Assembly (NCBI RefSeq): GCF_029892515.1
Contig: NZ_JARXVF010000002.1
Location: 1 to 64,000, forward strand
DNA from: Pseudaminobacter soli (ex Li et al. 2025)
Lineage (GTDB): Bacteria; Pseudomonadota; Alphaproteobacteria; Rhizobiales; Rhizobiaceae
Reading direction: 5' to 3'
Length of the DNA stretch: 64,000 bases
Shown piece after piece: positions 27,385 through 37,399 of the stretch (position 1 is its first letter; every line of letters starts with the position of its first letter). The position numbers and the translations under genes are program-made. The notes under the pieces are model-generated. The model saw nothing but the letters and a program-made list of their open reading frames with translations. It did not search any database and was not told where the DNA came from.

Positions 27385-29247
27385 CTATCTTTTCTTGAAT
27401 CTTGGAATCACGATCGGAGCGTCGATGATGTCGGATCTGCGGAAAAACCGGCTGACGTTGCCGCAATTATCGTAGATTGGATGCACACCGATTTTTGCGA
27501 AAAGATCCAGGATCACGATCGGATGCGTCTCGTAGAATGAGGCCACTTCGGAAACTGGGATGTGCTCGGTTCGGAATGCATCAATCGATGCTACGGTCAC
27601 AACGGTCTGCCGGCGATTGTTGAATGGATTGTTGATGACGCCAGTTTCGAGCAGCCCTTTGTCAATGAGGTAAGGAATGGTCGTCGCCTTGACGTGCATG
27701 TAGACTGAGGCATCTCGTTGGCTCATGACGTTGTTGCTGGCGATGTCGCTCAGGGTTGCGCGGATGGACGAAAAATAGGCGATCGCTTCGTCCAGATCAA
27801 ACCTGAGGGAGTCTAGGCGGTGTCCATGGTTCGGTTTCGCTGCAACGCCACTTATGCGTCCGCTCATGACGGCGGAGAGGACATCCTCCACGTCGCAGAA
27901 AGCCTTCTGGCAAACCGTCACTATCGTCGACAACGAGCTCAAATCTTCTGAGATCGCGACATTGGCAAAGAGGTGGGTCCGGAAATCATCAAGGTCTTCT
28001 CGACGGATCCGGGAGTAGTTGCGAATTCCGTCGCGGGCCTCTACGCGGCGGAGCAGTCCGGCCTGCAAAATTCTGGACATCACACGCTCGGTCGCACCTA
28101 GTTCTCGCTTGGCTTCCTGGCTCGTGATCGTCCGGCTTGCGGCAACGAGGATGTCATGAGCCTTTTCTGCATCGAAGTAGATGCGGGCGTGCGAAGATGT
28201 GTCGTCTTCGATCAGTCCGGCTTGCTTGACCAAGGTTAAGGTCCTGTCGGCGAACAGGCCGTATTCGATGCTGGCTGATTTCACGCTATGCAAATATCTG
28301 CGCCGTACGGGGACGAAGCACATTTCGCCGGGGCCGTACGGCAGGTTGCGTTCCGCGATGTCCTGGAATAGCTCGAGAACCTCCGCGAACTCAGGCTCGT
28401 GCGAATTGTTACGCAGCCAGCGTCCCAATGATCCGAACAGAAACCTCGCCCTTCCTTTCGGACGCTCCCTTTCAATGATCCAGGCGACCGTGCTGCGAAT
28501 CTTTAGCTCCCCTTGCCGAGCGAGGAAGAAACCGATCTCGCGGGATGGCGCGGAGCGCAGGTCGGGCGGGAGGAGTGAGAGTGCTGGCGGGTGACGTTTT
28601 ACGAAGCGCCCGAGGTGTGTACAGAGGTCGATTGCGACATGGGCTTCGAAGCGGTCAAGATACTGTTCCTGCAGAATGCCGCTGATGCGATCTTCCACAT
28701 AGCTGTCGAGCGCGACTGGAAAGTCGGCGACAGTAGCAGCCGCCTGATGCTCGATCTCGCCAAGATTGGCGGCAACGAAACGGCAGAAGCTGTCACCTGT
28801 CCTCGCCGTCGTGGGTTTCTCGACCAAAGGGCAACGATGTCGGGTGCAATTCCTAACCGCGCGGGTTAGCCATCCAACCCGCACGTAAGGGCGGGAAACA
28901 TGCCGGCACCGGCCTGTTTCCATGTCGTTTACGACGCACATCGGACAGTATCGGAAGCGGTTTCCGCGTCTCACTCCCTTGTTGAAGATGGCTGCACCGA
29001 GTTGCCAGTCGAGTCGTCGAAGCATGGTGGTGACGCGATACCTTGCCAGCAGAGTCGGATCGTCTCCTGACCAATGTGATAGTCGCGCGATTGACTGCGA
29101 TTCGCCGCGTTCGAGACCCCTAGCGTCGATCCCTGTCATGGACATGAAAAGCTTCATCGACGAGAAGCCGTTGGCCGCGCTCAATCGATCACAGAGGCTT
29201 TCGGGAATTTCATCGGGATGGAATACGACAGGGACGGGGAGTACCAT
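27385..29247 (-). CDS. tniQ: TniQ/TnsD-family transposition target-selection protein
   Basis: The 620-residue protein has the TniQ N-terminal domain with a zinc-binding set: C101-x2-C104 in 'YCPMC' and C134-x2-H137 in 'NCTRHRCPL'. Several helix-turn-helix-like segments follow. The length is that of TnsD-like proteins, not of the roughly 400-residue TniQ of Tn5053. TniQ/TnsD proteins bind a target DNA and recruit the AAA+ regulator. The gene ends the tniA-tniB-tniQ operon and starts four bases after the tniB stop. Which attachment site it recognises cannot be read here. Confidence 0.85.
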   Translation of the reverse strand: MVLPVPVVFHPDEIPESLCDRLSAANGFSSMKLFMSMTGIDARGLERGESQSIARLSHWSGDDPTLLARYRVTTMLRRLDWQLGAAIFNKGVRRGNRFRYCPMCVVNDMETGRCRHVSRPYVRVGWLTRAVRNCTRHRCPLVEKPTTARTGDSFCRFVAANLGEIEHQAAATVADFPVALDSYVEDRISGILQEQYLDRFEAHVAIDLCTHLGRFVKRHPPALSLLPPDLRSAPSREIGFFLARQGELKIRSTVAWIIERERPKGRARFLFGSLGRWLRNNSHEPEFAEVLELFQDIAERNLPYGPGEMCFVPVRRRYLHSVKSASIEYGLFADRTLTLVKQAGLIEDDTSSHARIYFDAEKAHDILVAASRTITSQEAKRELGATERVMSRILQAGLLRRVEARDGIRNYSRIRREDLDDFRTHLFANVAISEDLSSLSTIVTVCQKAFCDVEDVLSAVMSGRISGVAAKPNHGHRLDSLRFDLDEAIAYFSSIRATLSDIASNNVMSQRDASVYMHVKATTIPYLIDKGLLETGVINNPFNNRRQTVVTVASIDAFRTEHIPVSEVASFYETHPIVILDLFAKIGVHPIYDNCGNVSRFFRRSDIIDAPIVIPRFKKR

Positions 29248-29251
29248 AGCC

Positions 29252-30214
29252 TCAGTCCTCCATCATCGATGCGAGAGACATCTTGGGATCAATGTCCCGG
29301 AAATTCTCAGCGAGGAAGATGTTGTCACTGGGGTCGCAGCCGGTGGCGATCTGGTATTCCTTGGCAAAATGTCGGATGGTCAGCACAGTTCTGTTCCGCT
29401 CGAGCGCCCGGAAGCTGGCTGACTGGATCATCTCAATCATGGTGCCCCAGGCGCCGCTGGTGGCCAAGCACAAGCGCTCGCGGAACTCGTCGCATACCAG
29501 GTCGGCACTGAGCTCAAGACCACAGCCGATCCCCGCGACCTGCTTGATCAGATGCGCGACCCACTCGGTGTCGACCGGGAACTCCATGGGATGAAAAGGA
29601 ATGACATTGGACCGGCGACGGATCTGATCGTCCTCCCGCATCTTCTCGATCTTCGGCATCCCGCTGAGGATGATGTGGAGCGGCCAGTCCTCGATGTCCA
29701 ACATCGACTTCAACAGATCCTGCACGGCTTCGAACGTCACCCGGGTGTTGGACCGGACTGTGTGCTGGAGCTCGTCGAGATGAAGGCAATGGACCCTTCG
29801 TTCCTTGAACTGAAGGCGCATGAATTCGGTCATCTGAGTCTCGTTTCCCTCGTGTGGCAGGTTCATCGCCTCCAGCACCGCAACCACCAGGTCCTTTGTC
29901 GTACACCTCTTAGGGAGCTTAATGCTGATCAGCGGGTGGACCGTCTCTCCATGTTCGTTCTCGTAGGTCTGGAAATCGGACACCTGCTTGAACGCGTGTT
30001 TCAAGGCCCACGATTTCCCCGTTCCGGCAGGTCCGATGATGAAGATTCCACGACGAGGCGATGCCGCGCCTGCATGAAAGTCATGGATGTTGCTGACGAC
30101 GTAACTCATCGCGGCAGCAATCTCGTCGTCCTTTCCGCTCTCGATGTACGTGTTGCGTACCCGGACCCTGAGCGATTGAAGCTCATCCTCACCAGGCGCT
30201 CTTCCATTGATCAT
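29252..30214 (-). CDS. tniB: TniB/TnsC-type AAA+ ATPase transposition regulator
   Basis: The 320-residue AAA+ protein has Walker A GPAGTGKS at residues 61-68 and Walker B 'HCLHLDELQH' with D147 E148. This is the TniB/TnsC group, which links the target-selection protein to the transposase and drives target immunity. It overlaps tniA by one base (shared A of TGATG) and is followed after four bases by tniQ, so the three are one transcript. It has no extra domains. Confidence 0.9.
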   Translation of the reverse strand: MINGRAPGEDELQSLRVRVRNTYIESGKDDEIAAAMSYVVSNIHDFHAGAASPRRGIFIIGPAGTGKSWALKHAFKQVSDFQTYENEHGETVHPLISIKLPKRCTTKDLVVAVLEAMNLPHEGNETQMTEFMRLQFKERRVHCLHLDELQHTVRSNTRVTFEAVQDLLKSMLDIEDWPLHIILSGMPKIEKMREDDQIRRRSNVIPFHPMEFPVDTEWVAHLIKQVAGIGCGLELSADLVCDEFRERLCLATSGAWGTMIEMIQSASFRALERNRTVLTIRHFAKEYQIATGCDPSDNIFLAENFRDIDPKMSLASMMED

Positions 30215-32184
30215 CAGTCGTCATCCCGTTTGGCGCGGTCAAATTTGGAAGTTTTCGGAGCCGGCGTTGGCGCAGGCTTGAGTTCGGTCGATCGACCAAC
30301 GGTTCCGCCACGCAGATCGTCCGGGGGTGGGAGCAGAGGAACGTCCGGCTTGATTGTTGCGCCTGAGGATGGAGCGACGATGAAATTCCGGTAGAGTTCT
30401 TTGCGTTGCTTCTCGATTTTGGCGGCCGACGGCACCACGGGGTCTAGCCCGGCACGCAGGGTTGCAGCCTTGCCGTTTTCACGGTTTAACAGAATGAAGT
30501 CGCGCATCGCGACGTAGTTCTCTTCGGTTTCCCTGCGGTTCTGCGCCAAGTCTTCCTTGCGGGCTTCCGCCCACTCGCGCTCAGTCAGATCCGGAGGAAG
30601 ATCGATGGTGTTCTCAACCTCGGCCCATCCACCATCGCTGCCCTTGACCAGGATGCTGTTGAGGTAGCCAAGGTCCGAAATGATATCGAACGGCTTCTGG
30701 CCGCGTTCCATGTGCTGCTCGACGAGCCATTCGTTGTTGTACGGGATTCCATACTTGACGATCCCGTATCTTCCGATTGTTGCCTTGTCCGGCTTCCCGA
30801 AGGCACGGATAAGGTCCATCCGGTGGGGAGGCCGCATCCACCCATAGCCCTCGACGGCATCCACCAGTGCGTTGTGCGGGCTTCGGCCGCCGAGTGCGCT
30901 ATGGCCTTTGACATTGTAGTAGTCGCAGATGCCGTGAATGATGATCTCGGCGAACTCTGCGGCGGCCAACGAGGCGTGCGCCTTGGGATCGTAGTCACCT
31001 TTTTCGGCGATGCTGCGGAATGTACGGCCGTCGAAAAATTGCGTGAACATAGGCCCGATCGTATGGAACACGCTCTCGATATGCGGGCGCTTTTTCGGTT
31101 CACCAGTCTTCGGTCGCGTGACTTCGATCCGCAGTGCCCGAAAAGCGTCGGCGGTCTCTTCCGCAAGAAACGCGGAACCATTGTCCATATACGCGGTGCC
31201 GCTCGGCTTGACCTTTCCGATCCATGGGATCTGTGCGCCGACGTAGTCCGAGATGTGGGTCTTGTCGCTCATGACGAGCCGCAGCGTGTCCAGGGCCGCC
31301 TGCGCATTGGGGCTCGGCGCCGCCTTCGCGGCCAGCGGGTAGCGTGTCGCGACGTCGACCACCATGACGATCCAGAGGCGAATCTTCTTCAGGATCGCGC
31401 GCTGCTCAGCCGTGATTGTGTCGAGCATCCCCACCATAGCCCAGACCGCCTCCAGATCGGTCTTGAGCTCGTCGATCTCAATGCGCTGGCCGAGCAGGAT
31501 CTCATCGTGGCTTCTGAGATTCGGCGCGAAATGCTTGAGGGCGGCTGTCAAGCCTTCGCGGGCTAACATCACGTCAAAGGCCGGGAAGGAGTCGATGATC
31601 TCGTAGAACTTTGTCTTCTTAAATTCCTGATACTGGAGCTTTTTTTCGGACTTGCGAAGCTCATTCGCCTTGTGAAGCGCGGCGCGATACCCCTCGAACA
31701 CGTCCTTCTTGCGCGGTTTCAAGCGGGACATGAAGTTGCGCGCTTCGATAACCGCGAAGTTCAGGCTTTCCGCAGTGAAAGTGGGGGTCTTCTGGCCCGG
31801 TCCGGTGTATCTCGGGAGGATTGCCAGGATGTTCCGATCGTACTTCAGCCACCGCCTGTACAGGCGGTTGAACGTCGAGACGGAAGGCGCGGTGATGTTG
31901 TTGACGGTGTCCGACCGGGCGGGGCCGAGCAGCTTCTTCCATTGGGGGGCGATCCACGTCTGGAAAGTTTTGCTTGATCGGGGGTGGTGACCGCCGATCA
32001 GGCACTCCTCATCGTACCTCAGGAAGAGCTGTTCTCGCAGCCTAGCGATCCTCCGAACTTTTTCGCAGAATTCGGCGAACGTCCTTCCGTTAAATAGGAG
32101 TTCGAGGAACTGCACCTCCGGCCTGTTGCCGCCGTAGGTGGCGTGATAGGTAGGAACGTTGCTGCAAAATAGGTTCTTGAACAC
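30214..32184 (-). CDS. tniA: TniA/TnsB-type DDE transposase
   Basis: The 656-residue protein has a retroviral-integrase core with a DDE set: D238 in 'IEIDEL', D334 in 'YMDNGSAF' and E370 in 'RPHIESVF'. That is a DD(35)E spacing. Helical DNA-binding regions precede it (about 1-220), and a Mu-type C-terminal beta-barrel and tail follow (about 440-560). The GTG at 32184 is the first usable start and has no good ribosome-binding site. It catalyses strand transfer with the TniB/TniQ partners. The C-terminal 60 residues are proline- and lysine-rich. Confidence 0.9.
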   Translation of the reverse strand: MFKNLFCSNVPTYHATYGGNRPEVQFLELLFNGRTFAEFCEKVRRIARLREQLFLRYDEECLIGGHHPRSSKTFQTWIAPQWKKLLGPARSDTVNNITAPSVSTFNRLYRRWLKYDRNILAILPRYTGPGQKTPTFTAESLNFAVIEARNFMSRLKPRKKDVFEGYRAALHKANELRKSEKKLQYQEFKKTKFYEIIDSFPAFDVMLAREGLTAALKHFAPNLRSHDEILLGQRIEIDELKTDLEAVWAMVGMLDTITAEQRAILKKIRLWIVMVVDVATRYPLAAKAAPSPNAQAALDTLRLVMSDKTHISDYVGAQIPWIGKVKPSGTAYMDNGSAFLAEETADAFRALRIEVTRPKTGEPKKRPHIESVFHTIGPMFTQFFDGRTFRSIAEKGDYDPKAHASLAAAEFAEIIIHGICDYYNVKGHSALGGRSPHNALVDAVEGYGWMRPPHRMDLIRAFGKPDKATIGRYGIVKYGIPYNNEWLVEQHMERGQKPFDIISDLGYLNSILVKGSDGGWAEVENTIDLPPDLTEREWAEARKEDLAQNRRETEENYVAMRDFILLNRENGKAATLRAGLDPVVPSAAKIEKQRKELYRNFIVAPSSGATIKPDVPLLPPPDDLRGGTVGRSTELKPAPTPAPKTSKFDRAKRDDD

Positions 32185-33943
32185 CGTTAAAAAATTGGAC
32201 TGGTGGGTATTGCAAGAAACATCAGGCTATGCCCGGCGTGTACGAATCCTGGCCGTGGATACTGTCCAGCATCCAGTCGGCGCACTATTGGAAAACGCCC
32301 TGTTCGACATCTTAATCCTTTGGCCGTGTTCCCTCTACTTTCGATTTCGGTGCCTGGACCCTCTGGTACCTCACTCGGGCAATGATGGATCCGTCGCCTG
32401 GCTGCGGCCCCCAAATCGATGCTCGCTGACGGAAGCTGAATCTAGGATTCGATCTCGCCTTTAGACGTGGCCTTTCTCACTGTGTCGCCACGTTCGCCCG
32501 CTGCGAAACAATCCTGCTATTGGGGGCGTGTGTCATCGGCAGGTAGATCAGAAACATGCAAGGGACGGGAGGCTGTTGGCGACGATCTGGAAAGATTGAG
32601 TCCTGCACTTCGGGTGTCCTGCAGGGATTCGCTGCATTCGCAGAACCGTCGAAATGGGACCGATGACACACCGCAGCTGTCCATTGTAAGTTGGACTGAG
32701 CAAAGCCAGTGCGTGCGAATCCACCAACCGCGATTGCTGTCGTGCGGCGTTGGCTCCCTTGCCCAATTTACGTGGGATCTAGATTTCACCGGCGAGCTCA
32801 AAAAAGCTCGCCACAATGCAATTGAAGGAAATGACCAAGGGGAGGAAGGGAGGGGCTTCTGCGTTATGATACTTAGTCACTAGACTGTTGACTGTGCCCG
32901 CCAACCTCGACCAAAACGAATCCTTCGCTGACGGTCTGTGCGGCGCAAGAGACTTAATCCCTGGAAATGCATCGTCCCATGTAGTCCAAGGCCAAAGAAG
33001 CCGCACTGAATTGCGCTCACCCGAGGCCGGGCTGCCGACCCTAAGGCCGGTCTCCTTACCTTGTGGCGGTCGTCCGAAGACCGAAGCGCCTCTCTCGAGG
33101 CAGCGAAAATGTGATCGACAACTTTGGGCTGTGAGGTGTCGCACAGAGAGGAAGTGGCTACGCCTGAATCCAGAATCGGATGTGCAGCAATGCTGCGTGA
33201 GCGTACTTGCGGCCACCTGAGCGGGGTGTGAACCTCGGCTGTCGTTCCAACATGCACCCCGACCAACGCCGACCTCTGAGTATGTGTCGCGCCTTCGCAT
33301 CCCCGGAACTTGCATAGCGCTTCTCCGCGCTTCCCTCCGCGGGAGGCTTCCAGACGGCGTTTGGGTTAGTCCGATCAGACGCTCTAGCAATCGACGAGGC
33401 GCGGCGTCGCACGCTAGGGAATTCGAGTTGCTCCGTCGATGGCACGTTGCTCCGGCCAAGGCTCGAAGGCGTCACGCCCAGTAGCCTCAACGACTTCCGG
33501 AAGGGATATTCATCTTGTCGCCCAGCGGCTGTTCGACCTGTCAGAAGATCTCGGTCGGCTAGGAGAGCGAGACGATCAGTTCCGCTGCCGCATGGGCGCG
33601 GCGACGAACTTTTGCGTGGCAATCGCGCGCCTGACCCACGTGAGCGACCGCAAGCCGCCGCGCCGGCGCGGGACATCTTCATACCCGACCTGCGAATTGA
33701 TCGGTTCAAGGTGAAGAGCCGGAATTTCCATTGCCATGGTCGCAGTCCGCCCGAAGCAGAATCTCGGTGGAGTGCCCTCGGATTGTTTCAGCGACGGATA
33801 CAGACCGAGAACAGCCGGGAAGCGACACCTATTCGATGACGAATCGTGGAACATGCCGCAGGAATTCCTTCCTTTTCCGGGTACCAAGCTGAACGCCTAC
33901 AAGCAATAACTATCGTCATTGTAATCGACACAGCGGGGGCAAG
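32185..33943. other. 1.76-kb stretch between tniA and the SIR2 gene with no recognised gene
   Basis: Several open frames of 100-226 codons occur on both strands, but all have unlikely composition and no domain I recognise. A plus-strand frame at 33439-33714 (with 'HLVAQRLFDLSEDLGRLGERDD') looks most like a coding remnant. The transposon end next to tniA should lie in the first few hundred bases. I could not find a convincing terminal inverted repeat partner, nor promoter elements except an AT-rich patch just before 33944. Confidence 0.4.
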
Positions 33944-36900
33944 ATGAGTAATGAAGAAAGAGACGACGTGCTCGACATCTGTGATGTGGAAGCGCTTCCG
34001 GACTACGCGGCGCTTCGGCAGGTAAAAGATGCTCTATGGAAGCTCGGGGATGTCCATGGCGCGGCCGTAATGGTTGGAGCAGGGTTTAGCCGATTTGCGA
34101 AATTGGCCGCCGCTACAACGCCGCAGGCGCCGCTATGGAGTACTTTTAGGGACGCAATGTTGCAGGATCTCTATCCTGGGACAGAAGGCCCTTCAGACCC
34201 ATTGATACTTGCCGAAGAGTATCGCTCGACTTTGGGACATGGAGCGCTTGAAGGGATTATCCGTAAGCACGTTCGTGATACCGAGTGGGAACCCAGCGAC
34301 CTGCACGGCAATTTGCTCCGCCTCCCCTGGTCCGATGTTCTGACAACCAACTGGGATACGTTGCTTGAACGGTCCGCGGCGTCAGACCCGGATACTTCCT
34401 ATGATGTCGTTCGTGTCACGGCAGATATCGCCCGTGCGCGCAGACCCAGAATCGTAAAGCTCCACGGTAGCATGCCGTCGCATCTGCCCTTCATCTTCAC
34501 CGAAGAGGATTTTCGCACTTATCCCGAGCGGTTCGCGCCTTTCGTGAATCTCGCTCAGCAGGCTCTGCTTGAAAACGAACTGTGTCTGGTCGGTTTTTCC
34601 GGAGAGGACCCCAATTTTCTGAAATGGGCCGGGTGGGTCAGAGACAAACTGGGCACTGCGGCAAGGCCTATCAGGCTGATCGGCGTTCTTGATCTTGCTC
34701 CATCAAGACGGCGTCTCTTTGAGGCGCGAAACATCACGCCAATCGATCTGGCTCCGCTGGTCCAACATGTGCCGTCAGAGGATCGCCATCGCAGAGCGAT
34801 GGAGATCCTCCTAGAATACCTCTGGCAAGCGCGTCCATCAGCAAACGTCGAATGGGAATGGACGGCAGAGGAAGACTACAACTTAGACTCGGCCAAGGAT
34901 TCGGAAGCGAAAGTGTCCCTCTTGACGAGCATCTGGCGTCAGGACCGCGAGCGTCATCCTGGATGGTTGGTCACACCGTATTATCAACGATACCGCAATC
35001 GATTTGGCATTCAGAATACGTTTCAGTTGCTGGCCAATGAACTACCTAATGTAACGCCGGCCACACGAGCTTCCATGCTTTTTGAGGTCGTGTGGAGGTG
35101 GAACACGCTCTACTGGACATTGCCACCGTTTTTAGAGGAGATCGCGGAAAAGGCCTTAAGTTCGGAAGAGGATAGCAGACTTCCCCAAGACCACCGCGCG
35201 CTTCTCCACATGTCGCTGGTACGCGAGGCGCGGCAACGACGGGATTGGTCGGCGTTTGAAAAGCGCATCGAACGTCTCAACTCTTTACCAGGCGAGGATG
35301 CCAAGAACGCGTGTGTCTACGAAGCCTGCCTCCGCGCTCGGGATGAACTGAACTACAGGTATCTCCTCGAGAATGCCCCCTTACTTGATGGTCACGACCC
35401 TATTTGGATGCTTCGCCGAGCAGCTTTACTGGCGGAGATACTTCAGACTGAAGCTGCGGCAAGGGCCGCGCAAGCGGCCTATAAGGAAATACGTCGCCGC
35501 CGCTCGCAAGACCGTCGAAGCCTATGGCTTCTTTCGCGGGAAGCATGGGCATCTTTCATGATGCGAAGCGCATGGCCTGCACTTAGGACTGCGACGTCCC
35601 AAAGTGATCGTCCGGACTGGCCTCTCGCCTACAAAGGAGCAGATGCGGACCCTTGGGATGAACTAAGCTCCATCACCGATTCACTGGCAGAGATAGATCG
35701 GAAAAGGCGAACTGAAGAGGGAGAGAAGCAGCCACTTTTTGATCCAGGGGTATACCGGATCAATTCAGGGGTGCGTTTCGTGAGCAATGCCGTCCCGCAG
35801 CCTTACGAGCAGCTTGTCTATCTGTCGGAGCATGTCGGACTGCCGCTGCGTCTTGGACATAGCGAGATACTAGGTCGCCGTTGGGCGAGAGCGATTTCAG
35901 CTATTGATGACGCCAATCTGCCGTGGTTGGCCATGAGGTCGATCATCTCGCACGACTATGAGCTTTTGGAGGAGCATTTCAGCCGTCTCGCCGTGGCAAG
36001 ACTTGGACATGCCGATGTCGATGCGATGGTAGACTGCCTGCGGAGTGCCATCGCATTTGGACGAGCGCAGATAGCTCGCGAAGATTGCGTGGCCGACTGG
36101 GCAAGCCGGCTCAAGATCATGTGCGAATTACTGTCGCGCTTATGTATGAGACTCGATGGCGACCGAGCGATCGAATGCTTTCAGTTGGGATCGTCTCTTC
36201 TATCCGACCCGTCCATTCGGCACTGGTGGGTACTCAAAGGGATCGGCAGCCTCTTAACCAGGAGCATTCAAGCTCTTCAACCCGAAAGGCGTCACGAGAT
36301 TGCTCTCGATGTCCTTCACCTACCTTTGCCTAACGAAGCCAAATTTGCCGGGATCGAAAGGGACTTTCCGGAGGCATCAGAACTGCTCGAGGCAAAAGTC
36401 TGGGCAGCGCGGGAGCGTACTCATAGCTGGAAGTCTCGTATTGCTCATCTGCTGGATCAGAGCAAAGGCGGGGACCGTGAGTCGCGCCGCCACGCAATTT
36501 TTCGACTATTGCGATTGTTCGAAGCTGGCGTCCTGACGGATAAAGAGGCAGAGGAATTTGGGCAAGGGTTGTGGCTTGGAACCGCTCCACATCAAACCTC
36601 GGTCGAATCTGGCCTACTGCCTCATGTATTTCTGAGGCTGCCAAGCCCAGACCCCAGGCTGCCAATTCGACATTTTGCAGAGCTTGTCCAGAAGATCGCG
36701 GATGGATCATACGACGCAGATTTGCTCGTCTCTCTTCATAGCGCGTCTTACACATTGCAGGGCGAGTATAGTCTGTATCAGCTGGATCTATTTACGGCTC
36801 AAACGATACTGGGGAGTCTGTTGAAGTGGCAACCTAAACCCGTTGGCCGGCGAACGGCTTTTGATTTTGAGGAAGTTCGCGACAATGAGCACACGGAGCG

Positions 36901-37399
36901 CGCGATCGCCCGCGTCCTTTCGTCAACCATCTTGCCATGCGTTCCCACCGAGGCTGTGGATGATCCCACTTCCGATGCTATCTTCAGGCGGGTAGCTGAT
37001 GGCTCGATGCCCTCGCTCCTTTTGGCTCTGCCGGCACTCGTGGACCGCAATCCTTCGCAGGCCGAAAAAGCTCATAAGGCGATTCGCGCGGGGATGCTGA
37101 GTGGAAGGTCGCGCCCTGTCGAGGCTGCCCTCAACGCAGTATTCTTGCTTGTTCAACGTCGAGAAAGCGACGGAACACCAATCCCGGAAATGCTCGTTTC
37201 AGAAGTTGTAACCTTATGCTTTATGCGGCGCGGGCCAGGCCTTGTGTCCGCGCTAAGGGTCGCCACCAAATTGGTAGAGTCGAAGGCTGTGCCAGAGGGC
37301 GAACGCAATCGGCTTGTCGAGGGGATAGAACTCATACGCACCGAAACGGCATACGGCGACACTGGGAAGACCAGTCACGCCGGTCAGATGTCGGGTTAA
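33944..37399 (+). CDS. large SIR2-domain protein, probable anti-phage NADase
   Basis: The 1151-residue protein starts at ATG 33944 after GGGGGCAAG. Residues about 35-290 form a SIR2-like NAD-binding domain with GAGFS (45-49), TTNWD (134-138), 'VKLHGS' (171-176, His174) and GFSGEDPNF (217-225). The remaining 850 residues have no named domain; they are rich in Trp, Arg and Leu and look like helical repeats. Defence-associated sirtuins (DSR1/DSR2 type) have this build: the SIR2 domain degrades NAD+ when the C-terminal part senses a phage protein, causing abortive infection. The role here is inferred. No partner gene is adjacent on the same strand. Confidence 0.75.
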   Translation: MSNEERDDVLDICDVEALPDYAALRQVKDALWKLGDVHGAAVMVGAGFSRFAKLAAATTPQAPLWSTFRDAMLQDLYPGTEGPSDPLILAEEYRSTLGHGALEGIIRKHVRDTEWEPSDLHGNLLRLPWSDVLTTNWDTLLERSAASDPDTSYDVVRVTADIARARRPRIVKLHGSMPSHLPFIFTEEDFRTYPERFAPFVNLAQQALLENELCLVGFSGEDPNFLKWAGWVRDKLGTAARPIRLIGVLDLAPSRRRLFEARNITPIDLAPLVQHVPSEDRHRRAMEILLEYLWQARPSANVEWEWTAEEDYNLDSAKDSEAKVSLLTSIWRQDRERHPGWLVTPYYQRYRNRFGIQNTFQLLANELPNVTPATRASMLFEVVWRWNTLYWTLPPFLEEIAEKALSSEEDSRLPQDHRALLHMSLVREARQRRDWSAFEKRIERLNSLPGEDAKNACVYEACLRARDELNYRYLLENAPLLDGHDPIWMLRRAALLAEILQTEAAARAAQAAYKEIRRRRSQDRRSLWLLSREAWASFMMRSAWPALRTATSQSDRPDWPLAYKGADADPWDELSSITDSLAEIDRKRRTEEGEKQPLFDPGVYRINSGVRFVSNAVPQPYEQLVYLSEHVGLPLRLGHSEILGRRWARAISAIDDANLPWLAMRSIISHDYELLEEHFSRLAVARLGHADVDAMVDCLRSAIAFGRAQIAREDCVADWASRLKIMCELLSRLCMRLDGDRAIECFQLGSSLLSDPSIRHWWVLKGIGSLLTRSIQALQPERRHEIALDVLHLPLPNEAKFAGIERDFPEASELLEAKVWAARERTHSWKSRIAHLLDQSKGGDRESRRHAIFRLLRLFEAGVLTDKEAEEFGQGLWLGTAPHQTSVESGLLPHVFLRLPSPDPRLPIRHFAELVQKIADGSYDADLLVSLHSASYTLQGEYSLYQLDLFTAQTILGSLLKWQPKPVGRRTAFDFEEVRDNEHTERAIARVLSSTILPCVPTEAVDDPTSDAIFRRVADGSMPSLLLALPALVDRNPSQAEKAHKAIRAGMLSGRSRPVEAALNAVFLLVQRRESDGTPIPEMLVSEVVTLCFMRRGPGLVSALRVATKLVESKAVPEGERNRLVEGIELIRTETAYGDTGKTSHAGQMSG

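Noticed and set aside
32779-33459. 226-codon minus-strand open frame between tniA and the SIR2 gene
   Set aside because: Composition is S/R/H-rich with no motif; frames of similar size occur on the opposite strand, as expected from GC-rich non-coding DNA.
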